DNA of 64,000 bases from Patiria miniata (Eukaryota > Echinodermata > Asteroidea > Valvatida > Asterinidae). A program made the position numbers and the translations under genes. The DNA is taken from the NCBI RefSeq assembly GCF_015706575.1, contig NW_024037059.1, positions 27,042,129 through 27,106,128 of the forward strand, written 5' to 3'. A model generated the notes under the pieces. That model was given only the letters and a program-made list of their open reading frames with translations, was not told the DNA's origin and did not search any database. Below are positions 23,636-34,443 of the stretch, piece by piece; within the stretch, counting starts at the first letter, position 1; every line of letters begins with the position of its first letter.

Positions 23636-24650
23636 CTGCTGTTGTCCCCAGATGCGTCTATTTTGAAAGATTGAATCTGAACAGTGCAACGCATATAGGG
23701 AGGTCTATATGAACCCTAACCCCTTGAATGATTTACTAGGATCCTTCCTCACTCCTGCAAAATCCGACACCATATGGTAAACTCAACACCCAAACTGTTG
23801 GACTCTGATTATAGTGGTACGCCCGACCCCAGGTAAAGCATAATCAGTTTACTAGTGCAGTGCTCACTCCAACAGAATCCAACAAACATGCAGTTGGATT
23901 TTGAAGGGTTGGGAGGTGTGGCATTCACTGCCGAATCCTGCTCTCAAAGAAAGGTCACAAAATTAGGAAACAAAACCACGACAGAATATTTTGATATCCG
24001 AGGGTCACTTATCTTTCAAAACCTCTGAAAATGATATTTTGAATACTAAAGGATTTCTCTGATTGTTTGTCTTGATTTTTCCAGCAGTCAAACCGATAAA
24101 GGTGGTTACATAATCAAGCTACTTCCATGAAAGGCAACTTCAGGTTTTTGATAAGAGACATGCTGTGGTTGGTCTCAAAATTTTCAATTTTTCAGACAAC
24201 TTTATTTTGACACAATTTTGCTTTATACATCCCATTTGTTTTCCGATGAAATGCATTTAATCCGATCTGAATGGAGGAAAATATTGTTCATCTTGTAAAT
24301 ATCTTGTACGTCTAAGCAGTTGTTTCTCTATAGTTTTGATTATTAATCCGTCCAAACCTCAATATGAGACCATTTCTGTGTATACTTCAATGAGGCCGTG
24401 AGAAAGCATCTGATTTTTCTGAGCTTTGTAAAAATTGTGATTGTAAATTTAAAAGGGTTAGCTGTTCTGGATTTGTTAACATCCGTTCATTATTTCACAC
24501 ATTAAATAATTTTTAACTTGAATGTCAATTCACCAATGTTCTAAAATTGTACATTTTTGTTAACACAAAAGCTGTAACTGTAAATTAAAGGTAGCAAGTG
24601 CCTTTTTGGTTGTTCACTGTTTAAATAAATAATAAAAGTTTGTCTTAAAA
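23636..24650 (+). other. AK7 3' UTR with polyadenylation signals
   Basis: The AK7 stop codon is followed by about 1 kb without a gene or recognisable repeat. Two AATAAA signals, at 24624-24629 and 24631-24636, are the likely end of the transcript. The cleavage site itself cannot be fixed from sequence. Confidence 0.55.
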
Positions 24651-24874
24651 AAAGAGAGAAAACAATTCACGGGCAGAATTTTCATCCGTCCATTATATTT
24701 CAGTTACAGATGCGTTTATTTGAGAATAACTTGGTTTTCATATCTAGAAAAAGTATTCATCAGACCTTGTTTAAATTAAAAAAAATTGCTATTGTGATAT
24801 CTGAAGGATATCTAGTTCATTGCAGTCTGTCATTTTTTTGTTTGATATTAACCCATTAGAAGTGTGAAGCGACA

Positions 24875-25406
24875 TTAAAGGGAATATACAACATTTGCAA
24901 ACATCGAAAAACAAAACTACCAAGTTTTTACAAAATACCTTACTAGGATGTTGGTAAATAACAGTCTCAAGCATCTTGTAAAATTATGGCACCTGGTGTG
25001 AAGTCATTTTCAAGAAAATGGTATTTTTGTATACATTTCCAACAGTGGTTGGCCGACCACCGTTAAAAAAACCTAACTTTTTTTCAACTACTGCTCCAAA
25101 TTTACCATTTTTTCAGTCCAAATTTTGTTTGCTATTGGTTACATGTTCATGAACGGGTGCAGGCCAGCTAGACTGGTTCCCTTGCCTTACAATTTTCCAT
25201 CATCTATAAATTGATCCATTTTATCTTTTTGTGGAGTCTGGGAACCAGACTACTTGAACTTTTTTGTTTTTCTTGGTTTTTCCAACCTTTTCGAACACAA
25301 AACTTCAAAAATGTCAGTGTAACAATATTTGATCTATTATACTAACCCCTCCAATAGTTCATTTCTGAAAATTACAGCAAAAGCCAATGATGTACATTCC
25401 CTTTAA
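24875..25406 (+). mobile_element. TTAA MITE family 'palindrome-core', copy 4
   Basis: Bounded by TTAA at 24875-24878 and 25403-25406, very similar to copy 3, lying in the AK7 to HNMT-A intergenic region. The left arm of the core palindrome carries substitutions. Confidence 0.8.
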
Positions 25407-25782
25407 ACATGATTTTATCAGCAAAGATGAAGTCTTGAAACAAGTGCTGTTCCTTTACAAAAAAAATTGTAACATGAAACAAACATGAAGGAAAATTATG
25501 TGCGTAGTTTTGGCTCCTATTTTGCACTGGTACTTCCACCCAGCCTAGGCCTTTCGCCTGCTTATCAAACGTATCTACGCAACATAATTAGATCACAAGC
25601 CAACTTGGACAATTATTGATTTTTTTAAGAAAAACAAATTCCAGGTGAATTACTTGAACTTGACCTCTAGAAACGATATCCATTTTACCAGTAATTAAGG
25701 CTAGAAAGACGAGAAAGCATGCACTGACCTGAAATCTTGGCTTCTGCAATAGAATCGCTTGTTGGCGCCTGTACTAGAACAA

Positions 25783-26173
25783 CGGGGCGCTGTGGTGCAA
25801 TGGTTACGGTGTTCGACTCGGATGCCGTGGTAAACGGGTTCGAATCCTGATCGTGGGAAGAAGGCTAAAACATGGTGCTTGTGCTCTTGAACAAGACACT
25901 TTACCATTATTGCTTCGTCCTTCGGGTAAAGCCGTAGGTCCCGTGTGTTGTGTAATGCACGTTAAAGATCCCAGTAACACTTGTCGCTAAGAGAAGGGGT
26001 TTGCCCCGGTGTTTCTGGCAGTGGCAGTAATATGCGCCACAGCACCTAGCAAAAAGGTGCTACATAATGGGTCTCATAATGTTCATATATACTTCATTTA
26101 CCTGTATTTGGTTGCATTCTCCCCCGGCGCTATATAAATACGGTTATTTTATTATTATTATTATTATTATTTA
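25783..26173 (+). mobile_element. Full-length tRNA-derived SINE with TTA tail
   Basis: The tRNA-like head has box A TGGTGCAATGG and box B GGTTCGAATCC. The body includes GCACGTTAAAGATCCCAGTA and GCGCTATATAAATACGG, and the tail is (TTA)n. The head does not fold into a clean cloverleaf, so it is not a tRNA gene. Confidence 0.75.
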
Positions 26174-27260
26174 TTGCAACAGTTCGGGTGCGTGGAAGAA
26201 GGTCGCTAGGGCGAAAAATGGGTCGCCGGCAAGGGGCAAATTTGGATTATTCGGGTAATCGATAGAGCATTGAAATATCTTTCATTTGATATACATTATT
26301 TTTGTCTCAAGGAGCTGCGTCATTCTGACGTAATTAACAGTATGCAACTTCAGACGGGAGGAGGTTTTTCATTATTTTTTCCAGCAAAAGGGTGTTAGCA
26401 TGTAATATTAATGTAACAGAATATGTTCCAAGTGCGCTAACGACCCACTGAATTGGGTACGTAAAGCCAAGTTTATTTCCAGCAAACTTAAGGACGTTAT
26501 GATTTAACATGCCGCTTAAGCGCAAGTTTAAGACAGGGGGAGTTCCCGGTGAAAGGTCGTTAGCATAAAAATGTAAATAACGTCAAAATTAAGTAATGCT
26601 TTGAAATAAACATGCACAATATTTTAATTATTAACGAATTTCATGAGTCAAAGTTTCAGCCGTTGCAATTTAGAAATGGGAGCACAAAACCTTTGAACTT
26701 GATTATTACCAAAAGTGTTTTTGCGTCCTTTTCCTTGGCGCGCGACTGTTGTCTCAAAGGACGCGTTGGTCACCGTGTATGACAATAGACCGAATGGAAA
26801 TTGGATTTGTTCGTTTTAAAGTCCTTGTGTCCCTAAGCATCGAGTAATCAACACGTCTGTGTGGGGTGTGTCCTCCATGGTTTGGGCGAAGTGTTCGGTT
26901 CTTGGCTGTGTGTGCAGTGACTTCGTCATACCATGGGGCTATAAAGCTCCATAGTCTTACCATACACGTGCACGCACCACTGATCACATAGCGGTCAAGT
27001 TGCACTTACTTCTGGTTCCATTGGTTCAAATGCTACACCACTGTGAGCAGTACGCATGGTCAAGTTGGAATGACGTCACACTTACGAATCGGATATCCTA
27101 GACAAACTGAAACAGGCGGGATCTTTGAAAGAGCACGGAGCAAATTTCGCCGTGATAGTCAAGTGAATGAGAAGCTACTGAACACTAGTCTTGTGCATTA
27201 TGCTGAAGAGAAAAAATCGCACGCAGTCACTCACTAGATAATTATTATTATGTGGTTTCG

Positions 27261-29151
27261 TTAGTGTTTAGGCTTGCTTATAACAATTGCATCCCAGTCA
27301 ATGATCAGATAAATGGCATCATTTTTCCTCTCCGAACAGTCGCTGCCACCGAAACACTCTATGACCGATCTTTGCAAATCTTCAGGCGCTGTTTCCCTGA
27401 AGTTCACGTGAAAGGTGAGGAAATCCAGCAGCAGGCCGCCTTCCTCCGAAGCTTGGTCGAAGCACTTGGTGATGTCTAGGCGCACTGGATAGGGGTGCTG
27501 CGTGAATGGTATGCCACGACGGTCTAAGGAGCTGCGTATGTCGGCCGAAGTGCTGTAGTTATGGTCGCTCGGTTGAAGACATGGAAAGCGTGTCCTATAC
27601 CGACTCAATCCAGTGTTTTCTGAACAACAAAAAATGAAACGCTTTACAACTTCAATCAGCGAAGGGTTTGTTTTCGATATTACAATGTAGAACACTGATT
27701 TGCTTTCATTTTAGGCTCCACAGTGTCATTGGATATAAAGCGCGTCCCAAAATACCCGCAACATTTTGTTTTCGAGGCTCTAGCGTCGCCGCGGAAACAC
27801 GTACCGCCATTATTCTTATATCATTTTAAAGCTTGGAATCTTAACTTTATCCCTGGAAAGTATTGGTTTTATTTTCAAAAGGGTTTTGAAATGATTCGTA
27901 TTCAAATAAAGGCATGTCAAAAACAAACTCAACCGATTTCAAGGAAAATCAATCATACGCATTTTTTTCTGATGTGGAAATGCTTCACCATGTTCATGTG
28001 ACGATCTCGTTGCGTTTTACTTTCTGACTGTGTTTCCTTTTCTTTTCGATCCATGTAGACTACACCTTAAACAAATTTACAATATTGTACTTCGTTTTAA
28101 TTTCAAGGTGTTTTTAATTTAAATCAACTTTTTTTTTATTTTTAACAGCTTGTTGACTCGAGTTTGCATCTGATGTACTGCATCAGATGAAATCCGTTGA
28201 GTTTGTTTTCGACATGCCTTTATTTGAACGCGAATAATTTTAAAACTCTTTTAAATATCAAACCAATACTTGCCAGGGATAAAGTTAAGATTCCAATCTT
28301 TAAAATGGTATAAAAATAATGGCGGTACGTGTTTCTGCGCCGACGCTAGACAAGGGCGGATCCAGAACACAATTGTTGGGGGGGGCCAAAAAAAATTTGG
28401 ACCCCCAAAAAAGTGGGTCAAAAAAATTACGGCGTGGGGTTCGGGGCCCGCTTAAGGGCCCCGAAATTTTTTTGGATTCTAGATGCTCTGTGGTGCGATC
28501 TGAGGCAATTTCTGACCACTTTAACCAATGTTTTTTTGAGGAAAAGATGGTGGTGTACTCATTGCCTGCCTTTATTGCGATGTCACATAAAAAAAAAAAA
28601 TTGGTCTCGTTTTTTTGGGGGGGGCCATGGCCCCCTTTGCCCCCCCCCCTGGATCCGCCCTTGACGCTAGAGCCTCGCAAAAAAAACGTTGTTGGTAGTA
28701 TTCTCAGGCAACTGGACTAGCTGCCGTTCTGTACAAGAAAGAGGTTTGCGAATACCGTGTACATATAGCTATATATCTTCCATGATTTCGTTTCGGAATG
28801 TTTTATGACGTTTGGACACCATCATTTCCGACAGACACAGTCGACTGTTAGGCAAAATAAAAATAAAAACATGTTTAGCGTCCTGCCTCTTTGACAAAAA
28901 GGAAGGAGGAGGCCCTTTTTTTTTTTTTTTTTTTCAAAATGGCCGCCCGACACATTTTTCAAGACAACGCGGCCGGGCTATTTTTCAAGATGGTTACCAG
29001 CTTTTTTCAAAATGGCCGCCACTTGGACTCAGGAAATGACATATTGGCTTCTTATGGGCAAGATGCAACAGAAAATGAGACCAAAATGATGTAACTATGC
29101 AGAACGGAACATCTCTTCTGCGCAGAGATCGTTAAAATTTATCAATTTTTG

Positions 29152-29182
<31 letters not shown>

Positions 29183-31568
29183 GGAGGCGGCCTCTAAAAA
29201 GGAAGCGGGCGGGGACGCTAAACATGTTTTTTTTTTACTTCGCCTTATGTCCGAAACGTCGAGAAAGCACTCTCACAACCAGATTTGCAATGCCTCGGAC
29301 TTTATTGAGTCATACTGTCCATTACTGGGTAGCAAGATTCCGTGACTTGACTGTACTCAGGTCGATGTACTAAAATTACTCGACTCGAGTAATTGCGAGT
29401 CAAGCCTCGACTTGACTCAAGCCAAAGGTTCATGAACTCTGTATGGATTCCTTAAACTATAGCGCATGGAGAACATGCGGTCTCTATTACAAGTTACACT
29501 TCACGATAAGTTTGCTTGCCCCTTGCAGGGCTCATAAGTATCGCAGACTCATACTCTCAAGTTTGATTAAATTATGTTGGCGGTCATTAGAATAAGTATA
29601 GGCTACCTGACATATGGATCACAAGTATTGCTCCGCCAGGGATCAGGCAGTTGTACAGATACTCCAGGGAGCTGTCATAGTCGTGCAGGTGGTACATGCA
29701 GTGAACTGCGCTGATGAAGTGGAACTTGGTCGCATCTCCCGCCTTCTCGTATTGCTCGAGCGTCTGCTGCCGAAAATCACACTCGACACTTTGTAGTTCG
29801 TGAGCCTTGGATTGAGCCAATGCCTTGTACTTGCCAAGCAACTCCCGAGAAGGCTCAACTACACGATTGTTGATGCGTGGAAATCGCCTCTTCAGCTTCT
29901 CCAACATCGCACAGTCCATTTCACCTATACGAAGCCATGATAAAAACTTGGTGTTTATTGTAATGCACTTGCCAAAGACATAGCCAATAATTATTTAGCA
30001 GCTACGCCAGCGCGCCAGCTATTTCGAACGATTTAATTACCATAATAATAAGAGGTCGATAGCTGTCAATGCGGAACAGTACAGGGCAATCTCCGATCCG
30101 CGTTTAGAAGTTATGGATATCTGTGAATGTCCATTCTAACTTGAAAACTCCTCACGGTGAATATAGAGTGTTGTGGGGGGTGGGGGGTTAAGAGGGCAAA
30201 AGTTTGAAATCGGATGGAAAAAAGATGATAGTTCAACAAGGTATAAAGCTCGATTGACTTTGATAGCGCAATGTTTATATCATTCACGTTTATATCATAT
30301 TGCCCACCGACTGGTCATTATAACAAGCGTTTGTTAATGCATATTCGCCCTTAACAGGGCTAACTCTCCAGGTAAAGGGCTGACAAGAGAAATTAAAGGA
30401 AGAGTATATGGGTACTGGCAGGAAAACTGAAGGTATATATGAGTTAACATTCCTTTTGAAACAAGACAGATCATAGGTTGGAGAGAAACAAGCACCAGGC
30501 AAGGAATGCCAAAGAGATGCGCCACGTGGGAAAATTGAAAATTGGCCTAAATATATTTTTTTCTACACCTAGAAAATATCATCTTGTTCTATATCTATAG
30601 CAGCAGTATATTTGGATGAGAACAACCCCCCCCCCCAAAAAAAATTCTCTCTCAAGTACTCTGATTGGAGGAACCAGGTTGGACAGACTTTATAGTGGAG
30701 CAATGGCCATAAACATGTCAATAAAACAAGGGTGACAACACTGGACATGTTTCATGTTTTCACTGATCTGTACTTATGTAGTCCTTGCGAACGGAGGGGG
30801 GGGGGGGGGGGATCATGGTGCCTTATTCCCCAGAATAGAAATGAACTGAATGGAAACCGACAGTTCTGAATTTCTGATCTCATGGCACTCACTGCAGATA
30901 GATGAATCACGCAATAAGTAATTTACACCCTAGGGCGGATCCAGGGGGGGGGGGGCCAAAGGGGGCCATGCCCCCCCCCCCCAAAAAAAAACGAAACCAA
31001 TTTTTTTTTTTATGTGACATCGCAGTAAAGGCAGGCAATGAGTACACCACCATCTTTTCCTCAAAAAAACATTGGTTAAAGTGGTCAGAAATTGCCTCAG
31101 ATCGCACCACAGAGCATCTAGAATCCAAAAAATTTTCGGGGCCTTAAGCGGGCCCCGAACCCCACGCCGTAATTTTTGTGACCCACTTTTTTGGGGGACC
31201 AACATTTTTTTTTTGCCCCCCCCCCCCAAAAAAATTGTGTTCTGGATCCGCCCTTGTTTACACCTGGACGATACATATACGACGGCAATAGTACGCATGC
31301 ACAGTTTAGTTCTACACAGCGACAAAGGTATCACAATATGGAGCCTAATAGGCCTACACGTACCTGACCCACTGCCCACTCCAAGGACCCGTAGCTCTTC
31401 TCGTCCGTCCATTGTGGCCTGGAGCTTACCAACCACCGCCTCGCTAAACACACCGTCCACCCAGTCAGAGTACACCCTGAATTTGGCAGACCGAGCGCAG
31501 AAGACTTTGAACGCCTTGGCATAGTGGCTCGGATCGCTGAGCAGACTCTGTAGTGATTTTGTGTCCAT
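27261..31568 (-). CDS. Histamine N-methyltransferase-like protein A, 3 exons
   Basis: On the - strand the exons are 31364-31568, 29607-29924 and 27261-27619, joined by GT-AG introns in matching phase. They encode 293 aa, against 292 for human HNMT. This is a SAM-dependent methyltransferase of the HNMT-like family. The glycine-rich SAM loop is VLGVGSGSGE at about residues 61-70, followed by the conserved NNRVVEPS and the FHFISAVHCMYH block. In human HNMT Glu28, Gln143 and Asn283 contact histamine. By my alignment the equivalents here are Lys, His and a non-Asn residue, so the substrate is probably not histamine. The protein has no signal peptide and is likely cytosolic. A TATA-like box lies about 85 nt upstream of the start. 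Introns hold two hAT-like MITEs in opposite orientation flanking exon 2. A paralog is at 46480-50221. Confidence 0.9.
28351..28663 (+). mobile_element. hAT-like MITE (GGGCGGATCC family), copy 1
   Basis: TIRs are CAAGGGCGGATCCAG and its complement. An 8-bp target duplication ACGCTAGA is at 28343-28350 and 28664-28671. The 313-bp interior has poly-G and poly-C runs and GCCCCGAA blocks. It lies in the HNMT-A intron between exons 2 and 3. Confidence 0.85.
28865..29231. mobile_element. MITE with AAACATGTTTAGCGTCC inverted ends
   Basis: The left end AAAAACATGTTTAGCGTCC is complemented by GGACGCTAAACATGTTTTT on the right. Inside each end are poly-T or poly-A runs next to purine-rich blocks, and several copies of CAAAATGGCCGCC lie in the interior. 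It is in the same HNMT-A intron as the element at 28351. Downstream, about 29330-29430 is a GAGTC/GACTTG-rich fragment. Confidence 0.6.
30930..31256 (-). mobile_element. hAT-like MITE (GGGCGGATCC family), copy 2, inverted
   Basis: Ends are CTAGGGCGGATCC and the complement of CAAGGGCGGATCC. An 8-bp target duplication TTTACACC is at 30922-30929 and 31257-31264. It is opposite in orientation to copy 1 and lies in the HNMT-A intron between exons 1 and 2. It produces a 212-codon open frame on the - strand that fuses onto HNMT-A exon 1 but is not a real extension. Confidence 0.85.
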
Positions 31569-31651
31569 GTTCTCTTTTCTGCTTGATTACTCCAATATTT
31601 TGACAGCTGTAGACAACCTGCAGATAGGTTGACGGATTTTGACCCAACTGA

Positions 31652-31659
31652 CTTAAATA
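31652..31659 (-). promoter_or_regulatory. TATA-like box of HNMT-A
   Basis: On the - strand the sequence reads TATTTAAG, about 85 nt upstream of the HNMT-A start codon, inside a ~120-bp block conserved with HNMT-B. The equivalent in HNMT-B reads TGTTTAAG (around 50305-50312), so the two promoters differ at this site. The call is motif-based only. Confidence 0.35.
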
Positions 31660-31830
31660 GTCTCAATCATGAAAAGATTAAAATTTGAAGAAATTACGAA
31701 AATATTAACATTGATCCTCGCAGAAAAAAATCTGCATGGAATCAAGGAACCATATCATATGAATCAAAATGCCATGTACGGGGATATTTTTCCGAGTATT
31801 GTAGCAAAACGACTGTACTATACTATACGT

Positions 31831-32930
31831 TAGAAAACTTCAAGAACCGCCTTTTAAATATTGAACTGGCTGGTCTACATTAAGGTACTAAAAAGCTAGT
31901 TTGCACCGACTCCTTGCATTGCGCTAACTGTACGGGATAGCCACACCAGGCGTTTGTACAGAAGCTAACAGATGCAGATGCAGATATACTTATATACTGA
32001 TCTAATAATAGGGGGCCTACTGTACTAATATACTGATCGACATATTTAAACAAAGACTCACCTGTCGTTCGTAGGTAGGCCTACTTTGTGGCGGCAGTGG
32101 CACAATACATATCACAATATAACGACGTACAGTCACAATCGGGTGAAAAGTCGAAGAGTTCAAGGTAGCCTGTACATTGACCAACACACTGGGTCGATCC
32201 GTCACGGACGCGGGTTAAATTAATATGAAACGTACACACGTACATCACGAAAACAGTGGATTTATTTTTTCCTTTAGAACAACTTTTACCGTAAAATGTG
32301 GACCATGTTTTCCAAGAAAGATGGACGAAATTCTCGAAAATAACATGTGTTTTCCCTCTACATCTTTCTTTGGTTATGCATTATATAGACAAAGAAAACG
32401 CCAGTACATGTGTACACTTGTACACAGCCGGTCAAGGATACACTGCATGTACCATAACGTCCAGATTAGACTTCGCTCAAGAGGTTAGGTGATTTGTGCT
32501 GTATGAGTAAGGTGTGATTCGATCGTTCCTAGAATTTTAACTGGAGTACTTAGTTTGTTTTATAGCCCAGTAGCGGTTGCAACCACCCAAACCCCAAGTT
32601 CAGCCGCTGGGGCCAAAGTAGTAAATGGAACGCTAAAGTTCCTAAATTTATTCTCATCTTGCCTAATTAGAATGCAGGAGATAGTATCGTAGATTTTCAA
32701 AATTGTCTGTGGTCATGCCCCGGACCCATGCTTTAATTCTGCACGCCTGCACTCCCCCCCCCCCCTTCACATAGACCCGGTACCCCCGTGACCTGAAACC
32801 TAGATCCGCCCCTGTTGATTATCCATTAAAGTTGACTGCGTTACCGGATTGTATTTTTCTCGCTGAGCACACTGTTTTTTTTTTGTTATATTAAATTCAT
32901 TGCTTGACGATTCCTCTCGAAAAGAAATAG
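31831..32930. other. Spacer between duplication unit A and the BEL element
   Basis: No gene is supportable here. Around 32740-32815 a poly-C run followed by CTAGATCCGCCCCTG looks like a remnant of the GGGCGGATCC hAT-like MITE family. The rest is ordinary AT-rich sequence. Confidence 0.4.
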
Positions 32931-33626
32931 TGTTAATGAATTCACAAGTTTGCATTTGTGTATAGCGCCCTCTGTCAGATGACTTTTGAGGACACAACTG
33001 AGCCACGAACAAACACACATTAGCACATGTAAAATCCCTTCATGTCAGACATCTTTGGACGATATTTTCTGAGAATCGTTTGAGGTTTTGTCTCTTTTGA
33101 GACCCAAGAAACTGAAATAAGAGGGAAAGGATGCAAGGAGGTAATTTAGAGACTCTTGTAATTCTTGAGAAAGAAGTGTAAACCATATATTTGATTCATT
33201 TTATAAGATAATTCTGCGATCAGTTTTGACATTCTGTAGCTCAAAATTGAGTGTGATTTTCGTATATGTTTAACCATTGAATTTAGGAATTTGGATTAAG
33301 TGATGATTTATGTACGATGCTTTTATAATTTCTGTAATACTCTGTGAACTTAAGGACATTTACTTTGTTTATATATTCACAGTTTTCACGAAGCCACTGC
33401 GAACCATTTCATGGAAGACTTGCGAATCATTTTCATGGAATAAATGCGAGATGTTATAATCAACGGCTTCTGTAGAGACCCTTGTTTACTCCTTAGTTAC
33501 CGACCTTTGACCTAGATGTGACCTGTGACCTAGATGTGACCTGTGACCCCCTGCGAAACCCCTAGTAGTAGCACTACGAACACCTAAAAGACTGCACCTC
33601 GAAATTGATTTAGTGCTGCCGCTACA
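32931..33626 (+). repeat. BEL/Pao 5' LTR
   Basis: It begins TGTTAATGAATTCAC and ends GCTGCCGCTACA. It contains a duplicated GACCTAGATGTGACCTGT block near its 3' end. It appears identical to the 3' LTR. Confidence 0.92.
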
Positions 33627-34443
33627 GTGAAAACTCCTGCGTAACTTAAGCAGTCTTTGCTACAAGAACTTCCCCCTGCGTGATCAGTGATTGTGCGACA
33701 CATCCTCACATCTGGAGACGAGGCTGTACCTGCGTTGAGTACTGATGAGATGGCTTCACTCTTGTAGCTGCGACACGAGTGCCCGTTCCGGTACCATCAA
33801 CCATCGACCCTGCGACCCTGCGACCTGTCGTCCGTTGCGACCGTGACTTCCGTCCTACCGGACATCATGGACATGGGATTTCTTGATCATCAAGACTTCA
33901 TCGTGGATCTTTGAACTGGACAGTAAAAACTGAGTTTGCGTCTATTTGTGCATTTTGAATTGCATAATTGTAATTTGCATTTGTGATTTGATGCAAATTG
34001 TTATTTGATTTGAGCTTTGTTGATAACAATTCAGAATTTGTTCCAGAATATAAATATACTGTATGCGATACATGTACACTGAATTATAGTGGTATTGAGA
34101 TCAATCACATTGTTTGCCATTTTCCGTTCACGTGCGAAGTGTATTTTACTACAAGTATTGCATGTACATGTGTAGTGCTAGTTACATGTACATGTACATG
34201 TACATAGGTGTGTATCATTGAACATACATGGTGTATATGCAATTGTTTTACATGTAAGTTGGATTTGGTGATACAAGTAGATTGCACAAATTTATTTGTG
34301 TTTATAATTGTACCTTTTGTTGATTTTACACCCATTGAATTTGAGCAAAGAGTTACATACTAGATAGTATTAACTGTTTGTTGATTAAGTTTTGAAACTT
34401 GATATACATGTAAGTCTACATCAGTACATGTGTTCTGTACGCC
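33627..34443 (+). other. BEL/Pao leader between 5' LTR and gag-pol
   Basis: This ~817-bp untranslated leader has no credible gene. It includes a microsatellite-like (ACATGT)n/(GTACAT)n patch around 34160-34206. It should contain the primer-binding site and packaging signals, which I cannot identify. Confidence 0.5.

Larger units (their letters stand above)
25545..31830. repeat. Segmental duplication, unit A
   Basis: Blocks in this stretch match 41790-50364 and 59882-60005 in the same order and orientation. The first (about 25545-25770) matches 41790-42000. The second (about 26753-26840) matches 42031-42150. The third (about 27094-27150) matches the lectin 5' region at 42187-42250. All HNMT exons match, as do about 120 bp upstream of HNMT exon 1 and 31690-31830. 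The lectin coding sequence found in unit B is absent here. Unit A has additional SINE and MITE insertions. Confidence 0.75.

Noticed and set aside
25783..25862. Possible tRNA gene
   Set aside because: The tRNA-like head continues into a SINE body with a (TTA)n tail; the stems are degenerate.
30930..31568. 212-codon frame extending HNMT-A exon 1 on the - strand
   Set aside because: The extension reads through the exon 1 donor (31364/31363) into a MITE with poly-C tracts; the spliced 293-aa model matches the HNMT family in length and sequence.
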